Counted from the first letter of the stretch, positions 49,482-59,066 are shown. The stretch: DNA of 64,000 nucleotides from Clostridiales bacterium (GCA_015056155.1 SVGU01000001.1:31961-95960), one strand, 5' to 3'. Numbers and translations: made by a program. The notes: generated by a model not told the origin, from the letters alone.

Positions 49482-49748
49482 TTATCCACAACGCCTGTGG
49501 CAAACTTTGTGGATAACCTGTGGATGTTCGCCTAATTTGTCATCCACAGCGCCACTTATCCACAGGATTCCGCTGATTTCTGCGCCAGAATGCGGCATGT
49601 GCAGCGAAAAATGTCCGATGTGGGCTGTTTACAATTGTTAAATGGACATCCGCCTGGGATGGGTTATCCACAGGGAAATGCGAACACGCCGCCGGAATAA
49701 TCCACAGTATCCACAGGTTATCCACAACTATGCACCGCATTATCCCCA
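49482..49748. promoter_or_regulatory. Cluster of DnaA boxes
   Basis: Five perfect TTATCCACA (49482-49490, 49508-49516 minus, 49556-49564, 49664-49672, 49718-49726) plus four 8/9 matches (49540, 49698, 49707, 49740). Confidence 0.9.
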
Positions 49749-49807
49749 ATGAGGGGCGAAAATTGCCGGAGAAATCCTGTGGAATGTTCGGAAATCTGGT
49801 CGAAGCA

Positions 49808-51160
49808 TCACTTGCCGACGCAGAACATGCCGAACACCCGGTCCAGCAGGCGCTCCTCGACCTCGTCGCCGGTGATCTCCGCCAGGGCGAGCTGGGCAGA
49901 CTGCAGGTCGATGGAAGCCATGTCCACGGAGAGCATTCCGGCGGTTTCAGCAGCCTGGCGAAGGTGGCGCGCGGCGCGGCGTGCAGCCTCCACATGGCGC
50001 GGCTGGGTCAGGGCGAGGCGGTCGCTGACGGCGGCCTGTTCGGCGAGGTACTGCTTGAGCGGCGCGAGGCTTCCCGCGTCCGCCGCGCTGACCACCATGA
50101 CGGGCGCGTCCGGCAGCAGCGGAGCGACGTCCTTCGGCCCGATGGCGGCGGGCAGGTCAGCCTTGTTCAGCACGACGGCGCAGTTCCGCCCGGCGAGGGC
50201 AGCCAGCAGGGCGTGGTCGTCCCCGTCGGGGGCGCGGCTGGCGTCCAGGACGGCCAGCACCACGTCCGCCTCCTCCATCGCGCGGCGTGCGCGCTGAACG
50301 CCCAGCTGCTCCACCGGGTCGTCCGTGGCGTGGAGCCCGGCGGTGTCCGTCAGGTGGACGACGCTGCCGCCCAGCAGCACCTCGCCCGTTACCATGTCGC
50401 GGGTCGTGCCGGGGATGGGGGTGACGATCGCGCGCTCCTCGCCCAGCAGGGCGTTGAGGAGGCTCGATTTGCCGACGTTGGGCTGTCCGCACAGGGCGAC
50501 GCGCAGGCCGCTTTGCAGGATGCGGGCGGAGCGCTCGTCGCAGGCGGCGTCCAGCTCGTCCGCCAGCGCAGCGGCGCGGGGGATCAGGTCGGAAGCGGCT
50601 TCCTCCTCGGAGATCTCCTCCGGATAGTCGATGCATGCCGCCACGCCCGCCTGCAGCTCGTAGAGCGTATCCGCCGCTTTGCGGATGAACCCGGAGGCGC
50701 CGCCGTCCAGCTGGCGCATGGCCGCGCGGTGGCTCTGCTCGCCCTGCGCGGCGATGAGCGCCATCACGGCCTCCGCCTGGCTCAGGTCGATGCGCCCGTT
50801 GAGGAAGGCGCGGCGGGTGAACTCGCCCGGCTCGGCCAGACGCGCGCCCTCCCGCAGGCAAAGGGCCAGCACCCGCTGGCTCAGGTACGCGCCGCCGTGC
50901 AGCTGCAGCTCCGCCACGTCCTCCCGCGTGTAGGAGCGGGGCGCGCGCATGAGCACCGCCATGCACTCGTCGATGCGGTGTTCGCCGTCCATGACATGGC
51001 CGTAGACGAGCATGTGGCTCGTCAGGGGCAGCGCCTGCTTGCCGGCGGGCCGGAACACGCGCAGCAGGATCGCCTCCGCCTCCGGGCCGCTCAGGCGCAC
51101 GATGGCGACGCCGCCCTGTCCCGGCGCAGTCGCGATGGCGGCAATGGTATCGTTGATCAC
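49808..51160 (-). CDS. mnmE: tRNA modification GTPase MnmE
   Basis: DTIAAIATAPGQGGVAIVRLSG; GQPNVGKSSLLNALLGEERAIVTPIPGTTRD; C-terminal CVGK (FCIGK). Confidence 0.97.
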   Translation of the reverse strand: MINDTIAAIATAPGQGGVAIVRLSGPEAEAILLRVFRPAGKQALPLTSHMLVYGHVMDGEHRIDECMAVLMRAPRSYTREDVAELQLHGGAYLSQRVLALCLREGARLAEPGEFTRRAFLNGRIDLSQAEAVMALIAAQGEQSHRAAMRQLDGGASGFIRKAADTLYELQAGVAACIDYPEEISEEEAASDLIPRAAALADELDAACDERSARILQSGLRVALCGQPNVGKSSLLNALLGEERAIVTPIPGTTRDMVTGEVLLGGSVVHLTDTAGLHATDDPVEQLGVQRARRAMEEADVVLAVLDASRAPDGDDHALLAALAGRNCAVVLNKADLPAAIGPKDVAPLLPDAPVMVVSAADAGSLAPLKQYLAEQAAVSDRLALTQPRHVEAARRAARHLRQAAETAGMLSVDMASIDLQSAQLALAEITGDEVEERLLDRVFGMFCVGK

Positions 51161-52005
51161 AGTGATTCCTCCATATGGGACCAGTATTCCCCGCTGGTCA
51201 TCTTTTCCGCCCATGGGTAGCTGCGGTCGGCGAGCTTCCAGGCCGCCTCATCACCGAAGGAGAGGCCGTTTTCCGCCGCGACCCGCTGCACATGGCGCAT
51301 CAGCTTCAGCACGCCCTGATATTCCGCCGTCAGCAGCACCCTTGCGCACGCGCGGCAGATCTCCGGCGCAGCCTTGCACATGCCGGTGTCGATGAAGGCG
51401 CGCAGCGTCCGGCGGACGTCGTAGGGGACCAAATGCCGCGTCAGGCGCATCGCCCCGCCGTCCGTCTCGAGCACCGCGAAGGGCGCAGCCGCGCCGACGC
51501 CGTCCTCCGCCATCCCGACGCTGCCGGGGTTGAAGGCCCGACGGCCGCCGTGGGTCACGTCCCACTGGTGATGGTTGTGCCCGGAGAGCAGCAGCGTCAC
51601 GCCCTCCGGCAGCGTCTCCAGCACCGCTGGCAGCTCCGGCGGCTGCACCAGATGATAGGGCGCGCCGGGGGTGCCGTGGGTGAAGAGCACCCCGTCCCGG
51701 CGAAGATCCGTGGGCAGACGCAGGTCGATCCCCGCCATCTGCGCCGCCGTCCAGCGCACGGGCGCCCAGTTGTACGCGTCAAATTCGCTGTCCGCGGGCC
51801 GGGTGAGGCGCTCCTCGTGGTTCCCCAGCAGCATCACCGCGCCCAGCGACGCAAGCCGCTGATGGACCTCGCGGCTTTGCGCGCAGAAGCTGACATGATC
51901 CCCCAGGGACACGATCCCGTCGCAGGCCTGCGCCTCCGCCGTGGCCAGCACCGCCTCCAGCGCGGGGAGATTGCCGTGGATGTCCGACACGATCAGCGTC
52001 CGCAT
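51157..52005 (-). CDS. Metallophosphoesterase
   Basis: LIVSDIHGNLPALEAVL; GDHVSF; LLGNHEE; LSGHNHHQW. Confidence 0.92.
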   Translation of the reverse strand: MRTLIVSDIHGNLPALEAVLATAEAQACDGIVSLGDHVSFCAQSREVHQRLASLGAVMLLGNHEERLTRPADSEFDAYNWAPVRWTAAQMAGIDLRLPTDLRRDGVLFTHGTPGAPYHLVQPPELPAVLETLPEGVTLLLSGHNHHQWDVTHGGRRAFNPGSVGMAEDGVGAAAPFAVLETDGGAMRLTRHLVPYDVRRTLRAFIDTGMCKAAPEICRACARVLLTAEYQGVLKLMRHVQRVAAENGLSFGDEAAWKLADRSYPWAEKMTSGEYWSHMEESL

Positions 52006-52078
52006 GCCGCCCACTTCCTTTCATATTTCATATCCTTCATTATACCATGCCCCGCGCGGAAAGCAAGCGTTCGGCCAA

Positions 52079-52115
52079 AAAGCAGAAAAGGCCGCCCGGC
52101 GCTGGGCCGGACGGC
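52079..52115 (-). terminator. Terminator of the phage-like operon
   Basis: Minus strand GCCGTCCGGCCCAGCGCCGGGCGGC then CTTTTCTGCTTTTT. Confidence 0.65.
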
Positions 52116-52125
52116 ATGGGTTGGG

Positions 52126-52362
52126 TCAGTATTCCATGGCGCGGGCGGAGTCTGCTGCGCCTTCGGTCGTGGGGTCGATCACCACGCCCAGGCCGCTCAG
52201 CAGCGTCAGCACGGCAGTCACCAGCTGCATCACCGCGTCCTCCGTCACCGAGGGGACGACGTCCAGCATGGCCAGCACGTCAAAGGCGAATGCGCACACC
52301 GTCGCGGCCATGGTCATCAGCCAGACCCGGTTGCGGAAACGTACCTTCCAGTTGATCTTCAT
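52126..52362 (-). CDS. Phage holin (phi LC3-like)
   Basis: MKINWKVRFRNRVWLMTM...LLSGLGVVIDPTTEGAADS. Confidence 0.88.
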   Translation of the reverse strand: MKINWKVRFRNRVWLMTMAATVCAFAFDVLAMLDVVPSVTEDAVMQLVTAVLTLLSGLGVVIDPTTEGAADSARAMEY

Positions 52363-52384
52363 CGTGTTCCTCCTTTCTGTTGCC

Positions 52385-52618
52385 TCATGGCTTGTGGTAT
52401 TCCTTCAGGTCGCGCACCTCGTGCTCCATTTCGGTCATCCGCCCCTCCAGGCGGAAGGTGCGCTCGATCACCTGATTGTGCTTCCCGACCTGCTCCTCCA
52501 GGCGCTTGAGCCGGTAGGCGGTCAGGGACGAGGTGGCCATCACGCCGCCAAGGCTCCCCAGCAGCGTGCATGCGCCGGAGATCACGGCCACCAGGATCGC
52601 CTCACTCACAGCCTTCAC
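52385..52618 (-). CDS. Small phage protein, N-terminal TM plus coiled coil (XhlA/lysis-accessory-like)
   Basis: N-terminal hydrophobic segment, then LKRLEEQVGKHNQVIERTFRLEGRMTEMEHEVRDLKEYHKP, next to holin. Confidence 0.55.
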   Translation of the reverse strand: MKAVSEAILVAVISGACTLLGSLGGVMATSSLTAYRLKRLEEQVGKHNQVIERTFRLEGRMTEMEHEVRDLKEYHKP

Positions 52619-53258
52619 CTCCCAGCGCCGCCCAGGTCTTCGGGCCGACGATCCCGTCGCGCTCCAGGCCGCAGCGGCTCTGATAGGTCTTCACGCAGTT
52701 TTCCGTGATGTATCCGAAGATGCCGTCGATCTCCAGCTCGTACCCTTCGTCGCGCAGCGCGCGCTGGAGCGCCTTGACGTCGCTGCCCCGGCTCCCGCGC
52801 CGCAGGCAGGCGCTCACGGGCAGCCGCTCCGCGCCGGACTCCATATCCACCGCCGACAGCACGCCCCAGTACTGCCATTTGCCGAGCTTGCTGTCGGCCC
52901 GGACGCGCATGCCGTCGGTGGATGCGTGGACGATGCGGAGGGGATCGACACCCGTGACCAGCCCGATGTGGCAGAAGTCGCCGAGGTCGTCGGAGAATTT
53001 CTCCGGGGTCTTTTCCTTCCATTTGAAGACGGCCATGCCGGGGCGAAGGTCGCCTACGGAGAGGATCAGCCCCTTTGCGAAGAGATATTTGCGCCAGATG
53101 GTGTTGCTGCCGTGGTAGATGCGTGCGCCCTGGCGGCGGTATGCGCGCACGAACATGCCGGAGCAGTCGATCCCCCGCTCGTCGTTGGAGCCGGGGGACA
53201 CATAGGGCCAGCCGATGCAGGCCTCGAAATCAGCGATCAGCTGCTGAAGATCAAGCAT
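52602..53258 (-). CDS. Endolysin: NlpC/P60-like amidase/peptidase + peptidoglycan-binding domain
   Basis: GIDCSGMFVRAYRRQG; HIGLVTG; C-terminal GSDVKALQRALRDEGYELEIDGIFGYITENCVKTYQ. Confidence 0.88.
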   Translation of the reverse strand: MLDLQQLIADFEACIGWPYVSPGSNDERGIDCSGMFVRAYRRQGARIYHGSNTIWRKYLFAKGLILSVGDLRPGMAVFKWKEKTPEKFSDDLGDFCHIGLVTGVDPLRIVHASTDGMRVRADSKLGKWQYWGVLSAVDMESGAERLPVSACLRRGSRGSDVKALQRALRDEGYELEIDGIFGYITENCVKTYQSRCGLERDGIVGPKTWAALGGEGCE

Positions 53259-53306
53259 CGCCGGCACCTCCCTGATGATGGTTGCGGTTCATGGTTTCCT
53301 CCTGGT

Positions 53307-54698
53307 TCAGATCTTTTCGATCACTTTCATCGCGACGCTTGTGTTGACCGCGCCTTCATTGGGGAAGACGGTGAAGGTGTGCCGCCCGGCGGTGATCACG
53401 CCGAGGTCGTTTCGCTTCAGGTAGGGCAGCGCGTCGAAGCTGCCGTCTGCATAGACGACGCCGGGGACCTCGTTGCCGTCCACGCTGACGCCCACGACGC
53501 GCACGCCGTCGTCGGGATCGAAGCGCATCGTGCAGGCGAGGACGGCGGCCCAGTCCTCCGTGTGGAAATAGTGGACGATGGGGCTGGCGGCGGTGCCTTC
53601 TGCGCGGTTCTCGAAGGTCACGTCGGTCACGCGGCCGCCGATGAGGTGGCTTGCCATCACCTCGCGCAGCATGTCCGCGATCTCGTCCGATGCGTCGTGC
53701 ACCCGGCTGCACAGCGTGACCGTGACCTGCCCGGGCGCGCCGAACACGTCCGGCTTGCGCAGCCCCGTCACCCGCTCGTGCATCACCATGCCGTATTCGG
53801 GCATGGCCAGGCGGCACATGCGGCCGAGGCGGAAGCTGTCCGCGTCCTCGCCGGTCATGGCGCTCAGGTCGAGGGCGTCTGCGGTCACGCTGACGGCGGG
53901 GACGCTGTGGCGCTCCAGGTACTTTTCGGCGACGGACTTCAGCGTGGGCATGTCGAAGATGGTGTTTGCGGTGAAGGTGCGGCAGACGCGTCCCCACTGG
54001 CTGACGGCGGCGGATTCGAGCCAGTCCGTGCCTGTCAGGGGCGTAAGGCTGATGCGCTCGGTGCCCTGCCCGGCGCCGTAGGGGTAGACCCGCGTGCACA
54101 GGTCGGATGCGTCCATGGCGATCTGCACCCCGGAGAGGTTCCGGCTCAGGCGGCCCTCGCAGGCGTCGGCGTCGCTCATCTGCCGCAGGTGCATCACCCA
54201 TGCCTGGCTGCTCTGCTCGCATTGCAGCATCAGCGTGTCCGGCAGCATGTCGATCAGGTTCATCAGCGCTGTGAGCAGGTTCGTGCAGCCGCAGGTGAAG
54301 ATCACCGTCGTTTCCGCCGGAAGCTCGAGATCGCCCAGCACCCAGCGCATCGCCGCCTGATGGGACAGGAGCCGGTCGATGACGGACTGCGGCGTGCCGG
54401 TCAGGCTCATCGCGGGAACCACGCCGTCGGCCAGGGTCGCCAGCGAATGCTCCAGATACACCGTCCGGATGAGACCGGGCTGCAGGTCAACGCCGGTGAC
54501 GCGGAAGATCCCGACGCTGCCCGCTTCGTCGAACAGCTCGATCAGGTCGCGCACAGCCACGGCAGGGTCGGATTCCGGAAGGTGCATCACCGCCGTGGAC
54601 AGCGGGCGCAGCTGCAGATCCAGCGTCAGCCGGGTCGGGGACAGGCGGGCGCGCTCGCGAAGGCCTGCGTCCAGCAGCCTTGGCAGCCGTATGGTCAC
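53307..54698 (-). CDS. Phage tail-associated/Tal-like minor structural protein
   Basis: GTG start; position after Dit; beta-rich, receptor/endopeptidase-tail-like architecture. Confidence 0.65.
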   Translation of the reverse strand: MTIRLPRLLDAGLRERARLSPTRLTLDLQLRPLSTAVMHLPESDPAVAVRDLIELFDEAGSVGIFRVTGVDLQPGLIRTVYLEHSLATLADGVVPAMSLTGTPQSVIDRLLSHQAAMRWVLGDLELPAETTVIFTCGCTNLLTALMNLIDMLPDTLMLQCEQSSQAWVMHLRQMSDADACEGRLSRNLSGVQIAMDASDLCTRVYPYGAGQGTERISLTPLTGTDWLESAAVSQWGRVCRTFTANTIFDMPTLKSVAEKYLERHSVPAVSVTADALDLSAMTGEDADSFRLGRMCRLAMPEYGMVMHERVTGLRKPDVFGAPGQVTVTLCSRVHDASDEIADMLREVMASHLIGGRVTDVTFENRAEGTAASPIVHYFHTEDWAAVLACTMRFDPDDGVRVVGVSVDGNEVPGVVYADGSFDALPYLKRNDLGVITAGRHTFTVFPNEGAVNTSVAMKVIEKI

Positions 54699-55453
54699 AG
54701 CAGCCGCCCCCTTCCGCTGAAGACAGCCTGTACGGGCTGGTCAGCCGTCACGCTCACGGGCGTTGCGGCGCCGCCGTCCGCCAGCAGCAGGTCGCTGGAG
54801 TCGCCGCTGCGCAGCATCAGTGCGCCCGTGCCGTTCGCGTCCGCATAGAGCAGGCCGTCGGACATGCCGAGGGTGAATTTCTTTCCGGCGGCGAGGGAGA
54901 GGCCGGAAAAGGTCATCTGCGTATCGCCGCAGCGCAGGGTGAGCGTCGTCAGTGCGGCGGAGCCGTTGTTGGTCACGACCGCGCCGACCGGGCATTCGTC
55001 GGCGTTCCCGGGGAGGGTGAGGGTCGCGCTGCTGCCGGTGGTGACCTTCGCGGATTCGTCCGTCTCCCAGAAGGGGACGGCGTAGGCGGTGAACTCGATG
55101 GCAAGCTCGTCCGTCCAGCACAGCGCGCTCATGGTCGGCAGCGTGTCGCACTGTACGGTCAGGTGCTGCCCGGGGCGGTCGCTCACGGTCAGCAGCCCGC
55201 CGGGTTCCGCCCAGCGGTGCAGGGCCTGCAGCACCGTGCGGCGGCGGACCGGGTCCTCCTCGGCAATGAGGAAGCTGACCCGGACGGTCAGACTCTCGCG
55301 GACGCGCCGGAGCAGCCGCAGGCCGTGGCGCGCGGTGGGGACCGTCACGACCCTGCGCCGGGGCGGCAGCTCCGTCAGGTCGGTCACGCGGACAGCCGGG
55401 TCGATGCTCGCGGGCGAAATGCCGTTGAGCGTGCAGGAAAAGCGTTCGTTCAA
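54695..55453 (-). CDS. Distal tail (Dit)-like protein
   Basis: TTG start with AAGGAGGT RBS; NERFSCTLNGISPASIDPAVRVTDLTELPPR...; AIEFTAYAVPFWE typical of Dit. Confidence 0.65.
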   Translation of the reverse strand: MNERFSCTLNGISPASIDPAVRVTDLTELPPRRRVVTVPTARHGLRLLRRVRESLTVRVSFLIAEEDPVRRRTVLQALHRWAEPGGLLTVSDRPGQHLTVQCDTLPTMSALCWTDELAIEFTAYAVPFWETDESAKVTTGSSATLTLPGNADECPVGAVVTNNGSAALTTLTLRCGDTQMTFSGLSLAAGKKFTLGMSDGLLYADANGTGALMLRSGDSSDLLLADGGAATPVSVTADQPVQAVFSGRGRLL

Positions 55454-55659
55454 GGGGTGTACCTCCTTTGTCTTGCAATGCGGGCGATGGCTGCGGAGAG
55501 CCTCGGCGTGAGCATTTCGCACAGCGCGTCTGCGTCGGGGAAAGCGGGGGATTGGGCGGATTCGCTGCCTGCCCGCCCGGTCGGGGACGGCAGCGGCGTG
55601 CGCAGCTCAGCGGCGGGAAGCGTCCAGCTGCGGATCGCCGGGAAGGACTGGTCAGTCAT
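55450..55659 (-). CDS. 69-aa protein at the tape-measure position
   Basis: Start/stop overlaps with both neighbours (ATGA and TTGA). Confidence 0.6.
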   Translation of the reverse strand: MTDQSFPAIRSWTLPAAELRTPLPSPTGRAGSESAQSPAFPDADALCEMLTPRLSAAIARIARQRRYTP

Positions 55660-56167
55660 CGGCAGCGCCTCCTTTCATGGGCCGGAGCGTCCGGGGCATG
55701 CCGCCGGGAGCGCCGCCGCCGTCCTCCTCCGGGAAGAGAGAGAGAGCATCGGGCAGGGCTTCGTCGCCGCAGATGCGCCACATCAGCTGCAGCGCGTAGC
55801 GGGCCATGGCCTGCTGCTGCCGTTGATGGGCGATCAGCTGCGCCAGCGCGTCCATCGTGGGCGGAAAATGGCACTGACAGAGCGCCTGCAGCACCTCCGC
55901 CGGGCTGCACTGCCCGCAGATATGGAAAAATGCCAGCGCCTCGCGGTCGAAGCACTGGCGGATGGTCTCGGTGGTCAGGTCGCTGCCGCCCAGCAGGGAC
56001 ACGGCTGCTGCCGCGTCCTCCGGGTGGGCATGCAGCGTAAGGGAGAGCACGTCGTACCGCGCATCCGATTCGCCGTCGGAAAAGGCGGATACGGCGCGGC
56101 GGACGACGGCATCGCGGGACAGGCGGCACAGGTGCGGCGTCAGGGCGCACAGGGTCGTTACAGTCAT
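55652..56167 (-). CDS. Phage tail-assembly protein (chaperone-like position)
   Basis: Overlaps neighbours; location between tail tube and Dit. Confidence 0.5.
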   Translation of the reverse strand: MTVTTLCALTPHLCRLSRDAVVRRAVSAFSDGESDARYDVLSLTLHAHPEDAAAAVSLLGGSDLTTETIRQCFDREALAFFHICGQCSPAEVLQALCQCHFPPTMDALAQLIAHQRQQQAMARYALQLMWRICGDEALPDALSLFPEEDGGGAPGGMPRTLRPMKGGAADD

Positions 56168-56736
56168 GTCGTCGCCTCCTTCGGCCACAGCAGGCGGCAG
56201 GGGAGGCCAGCGGTGTTCGTCCTGTGTGCCAGCAGCGTGAAGGGCATTTCGCCAAAGCCGCTTCGGGCGGTGCGCAGCGCCATGCCGCCGGTGCTGACGG
56301 GGCAGTGCAGCTCAATGGCCATCAGCCCGGAGCCGGTCATGCCGAACCAGCAGAGGTTGTCAGCGGAAGCCGCGAAAACCGGGGGACAGGGCGGAGCCAT
56401 CGGCGCGCTCTGCGGCAGGTTCAGCAGCATAGCGGCGTTGCCGGGGCTGATCTCCAGGAGCGTGCCGGACAGGGTGACCGTCCAGCGGCGGACGAGGGTT
56501 TCGCCCGGCATGGGAGTGCGGCAGCCGCGGGTCGTGTCGAGCATGTCCGGCGTGCAGCGGAAGACGCAGCCGTCCCGGGTCGCGCCCAGCAGACGGCTTT
56601 CGTCCTGCATGGCCTGCGCCAGCGCGGCGGCGGGATCATTCGCGTTCATCACGCCGTCCGCGTCAACGCCGCGCAGCAGCACGCCCTCGCCCAGCTGCAG
56701 GTGGGCGCCGGCGGAAGTGTGAATGGAATCAAGCAT
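56164..56736 (-). CDS. Putative major tail/tail tube protein
   Basis: Order after tail-completion protein; beta-rich 190 aa. Confidence 0.5.
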   Translation of the reverse strand: MLDSIHTSAGAHLQLGEGVLLRGVDADGVMNANDPAAALAQAMQDESRLLGATRDGCVFRCTPDMLDTTRGCRTPMPGETLVRRWTVTLSGTLLEISPGNAAMLLNLPQSAPMAPPCPPVFAASADNLCWFGMTGSGLMAIELHCPVSTGGMALRTARSGFGEMPFTLLAHRTNTAGLPCRLLWPKEATT

Positions 56737-56754
56737 GTGGGTGCCTCCTTTGGC

Positions 56755-57126
56755 TCATTTGTGCGCCAGCCGCAGGGCCAGGCGGATGCGGACGCCCATC
56801 GCGCCCCGCTTTTCGGGGAAGGACAGGAGCCGTTCGTCCGGGCGGAAGACGGCGGCGATCCCGCCTGGAAGCGGCAGCAGCCGGCCGCCGGGCGGAACGC
56901 ACTGAAGCAGCCGGTCCGCCATGAGCAGGCGCTCTGCGTGGGGAATGTCCGGGGTCGTCCACAGGGTCAGCGTGATGCTGCCTGCGCCGGCGTATGTGGC
57001 GGGCGGGTCGATCAGGCAGGTGACCAGGGGCAGCGCGGCGGCGGCGGGGACTGCGTCCTGCGGATATGCGGTGAAGCCGGACTGCTCCAGCAGCGCGCGC
57101 AGGCGGTCGTAGAGCGACATCAGCAT
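56755..57126 (-). CDS. Putative tail completion/terminator (neck) protein
   Basis: MSLYDRLRALLEQSGFTAYPQDA...LTLWTTPDIPHAERLLMADRL; positional (start could be 57120). Confidence 0.5.
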   Translation of the reverse strand: MLMSLYDRLRALLEQSGFTAYPQDAVPAAAALPLVTCLIDPPATYAGAGSITLTLWTTPDIPHAERLLMADRLLQCVPPGGRLLPLPGGIAAVFRPDERLLSFPEKRGAMGVRIRLALRLAHK

Positions 57127-57551
57127 GGCGTCACCAGCCTTTTGGGGTACATGCGCCTGTACGGCGCAAGGGCGGAGGCGAACACCTTCGTCCAGTCCGC
57201 GCAGTTCGGACTGCGGCTGACGTCGCCCAGATGCTCGCTGACGGTCGTGGGGTAGGGGTGCTTCTCCGTCCAGTCGGCGATCTCGGCGCACAGGCGCAGG
57301 AAACCGGCGGGGGGCGACAGGCGGCAGATGCAGCCCGTCCATTCGGCGCTGCCTGCGCCGGGGATCGCGCCGTTTTCGTCCAGCTGCCATACGCCGCGGG
57401 CGGGGCCTTCTGAGATGGCGATCCATTCGCCGGGATAGAAGTGGGAGGCGGGCTGAAGCATGTCGTCAGCGAGCGTCCAGCGGGTGCAGACCTGTTCAGC
57501 CGGGAAATAGTTGCGGACGTGACGCATCACATCCGGTACGGTAATGATCAT
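57120..57551 (-). CDS. Head-tail connector-like protein
   Basis: MIITVPDVMRHVRNYFPAEQVCTRWTLAD...; immediately downstream of capsid gene. Confidence 0.55.
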   Translation of the reverse strand: MIITVPDVMRHVRNYFPAEQVCTRWTLADDMLQPASHFYPGEWIAISEGPARGVWQLDENGAIPGAGSAEWTGCICRLSPPAGFLRLCAEIADWTEKHPYPTTVSEHLGDVSRSPNCADWTKVFASALAPYRRMYPKRLVTPC

Positions 57552-57625
57552 GTGAACCTCCTGTATTGGGGTCGGTGAGGTACAGAAAAAGAGGCTCCCC
57601 CGGAGAAGGAGGAGCCCCTGAAGGA

Positions 57626-58438
57626 TCAGCCGGTGATGGTGTAGACGCACACGGCCGCGGGCAGCACGACCTTCGCGCCGCTCAGGCACAGACCCTTCAC
57701 GCCGTCGCTGAAGCCGCGCTCGGGACGGTAGGCGTCCACGCGGGTGATCTGGTTGGCGAAGGTGACTGCTTCGGGGATCATGGCGATGATCTCCTTGCTC
57801 AGGTCGGCGCTGATGTAGATGTCGAAGCCGGCCGCGCGGGCGACGGAGCCCTCGGTCAGGCGGTGCGCCGCGTCGGAGGTGCCGGTGACGAAGCGGTTGT
57901 CCAGCAGCAGCTCCGTCTCCAGCGCGGGAGGCAGCACCAGCTTGCGGTCGCTGCGGGGAACGCCTGCGGTGTCCATCACGTCCTTGATCTGCAGCAGCAG
58001 CGCATACAGGCCGCCGTCGCCTTCGCTGGGGATGGCAGCGCTCTTCTTCACGCCTGCGCCGCTGCGGATGACGGACAGGATGTAGGTCTCCGCGTCGCGG
58101 GCCAGGCGCTCGGCGGCGTTCTTCATCGCCGCGTCCATCAGGTCGGCGCGGGCCTGCACCGCATCCACGTCGTTGATGCGGAAGTTGTAGTAGGCGCCGT
58201 GGTCGATGGTCAGGGTGGTGTCGGTGCCGGAAAGCTCCTCGGGATCGTCGATGGCGACGCTGGGGTCGTAGGCCTTGACGGTGATGTCGTTGATGGTGTT
58301 GATGTGCACGGTGTCGCCCCACTGGCGGATGTCGCCTTCATAGCTGCGGTTGCACAGCAGGCCGAAGACCAGCGCATGCTGGAGCTTCTCCTGCAGACGG
58401 GCGGACCAGACCTGGGGGATGAAATTGGAAATAGCCAT
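57626..58438 (-). CDS. Major capsid protein (P22-coat/HK97-like)
   Basis: MAISNFIPQVWSARLQEKLQHALVFGLLCNRSYEGDIRQWGDTVHINTINDITVKAYD. Confidence 0.85.
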   Translation of the reverse strand: MAISNFIPQVWSARLQEKLQHALVFGLLCNRSYEGDIRQWGDTVHINTINDITVKAYDPSVAIDDPEELSGTDTTLTIDHGAYYNFRINDVDAVQARADLMDAAMKNAAERLARDAETYILSVIRSGAGVKKSAAIPSEGDGGLYALLLQIKDVMDTAGVPRSDRKLVLPPALETELLLDNRFVTGTSDAAHRLTEGSVARAAGFDIYISADLSKEIIAMIPEAVTFANQITRVDAYRPERGFSDGVKGLCLSGAKVVLPAAVCVYTITG

Positions 58439-58484
58439 ATGTGTGATTCCTCCTGAAATATCAATATTGATCGTATGTTTGGTG

Positions 58485-59066
58485 TTATCTGCGCTGCATC
58501 AGCGCGGAGCGTACCTGGCTCCAGTTGCGGTTGATCTCCTCGGGGGACATGAGGCGCACATCGTCGGGCGAAAGTGCGCTGCCGTCCAGCGGCGGGGAGA
58601 CGCGGTCGGTCGGGATGGGAACGGGGGATGAGAAGAATGCGCCGTACTGGCTGACAACGGGGGAGATGACGTCTGCATCCGCCCGGAGCTCGGTGCCGTT
58701 CCAGTCCTCCTCGGTGGTCTGTACGGCGCGGGCCAGCAGGGGCAGGGCCTGCTCGTTCGCGCCTGCGCGGCGCAGCAGCTCGCAGATGGCGTCTGCCCGG
58801 CCCTGGGCGGTCCGCTCGGTGTGGACCTGCTGGCGGAAGGTCTCCAGCTCGGTGCGGAGCTGGTCTGCCTCCTGCTGGAATGCGCCGGCTTCCTCGCGGA
58901 ACCGGTCGCGCTCGGAGGCGGTCTGTTCGTGTGCCGCGGCAGAGGCGAGGGCTTCGTCGCGTTCGGCCTTGAGGGCCTGTACGGTCTCCGCATGGGCGGC
59001 AATGATGCGTTCGATGCTTTCGTCGGTCAGCTGAAGCTCGCGGAGGAGCTTGCGGGTCAGGGACAT
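58485..59066 (-). CDS. Scaffolding protein (GP20-like)
   Basis: Long coiled coil LKAERDEALASAAAHEQTASERDRFREEAGAFQQEADQLRTELETFRQQV; between portal and capsid. Confidence 0.75.
   Translation of the reverse strand: MSLTRKLLRELQLTDESIERIIAAHAETVQALKAERDEALASAAAHEQTASERDRFREEAGAFQQEADQLRTELETFRQQVHTERTAQGRADAICELLRRAGANEQALPLLARAVQTTEEDWNGTELRADADVISPVVSQYGAFFSSPVPIPTDRVSPPLDGSALSPDDVRLMSPEEINRNWSQVRSALMQRR

Noticed and set aside
49482-49748. Firm call as oriC
   Set aside because: DnaA boxes are clear, but neighbouring housekeeping genes do not diverge from the site and no dnaA/dnaN is visible; kept as a DnaA-box cluster only.
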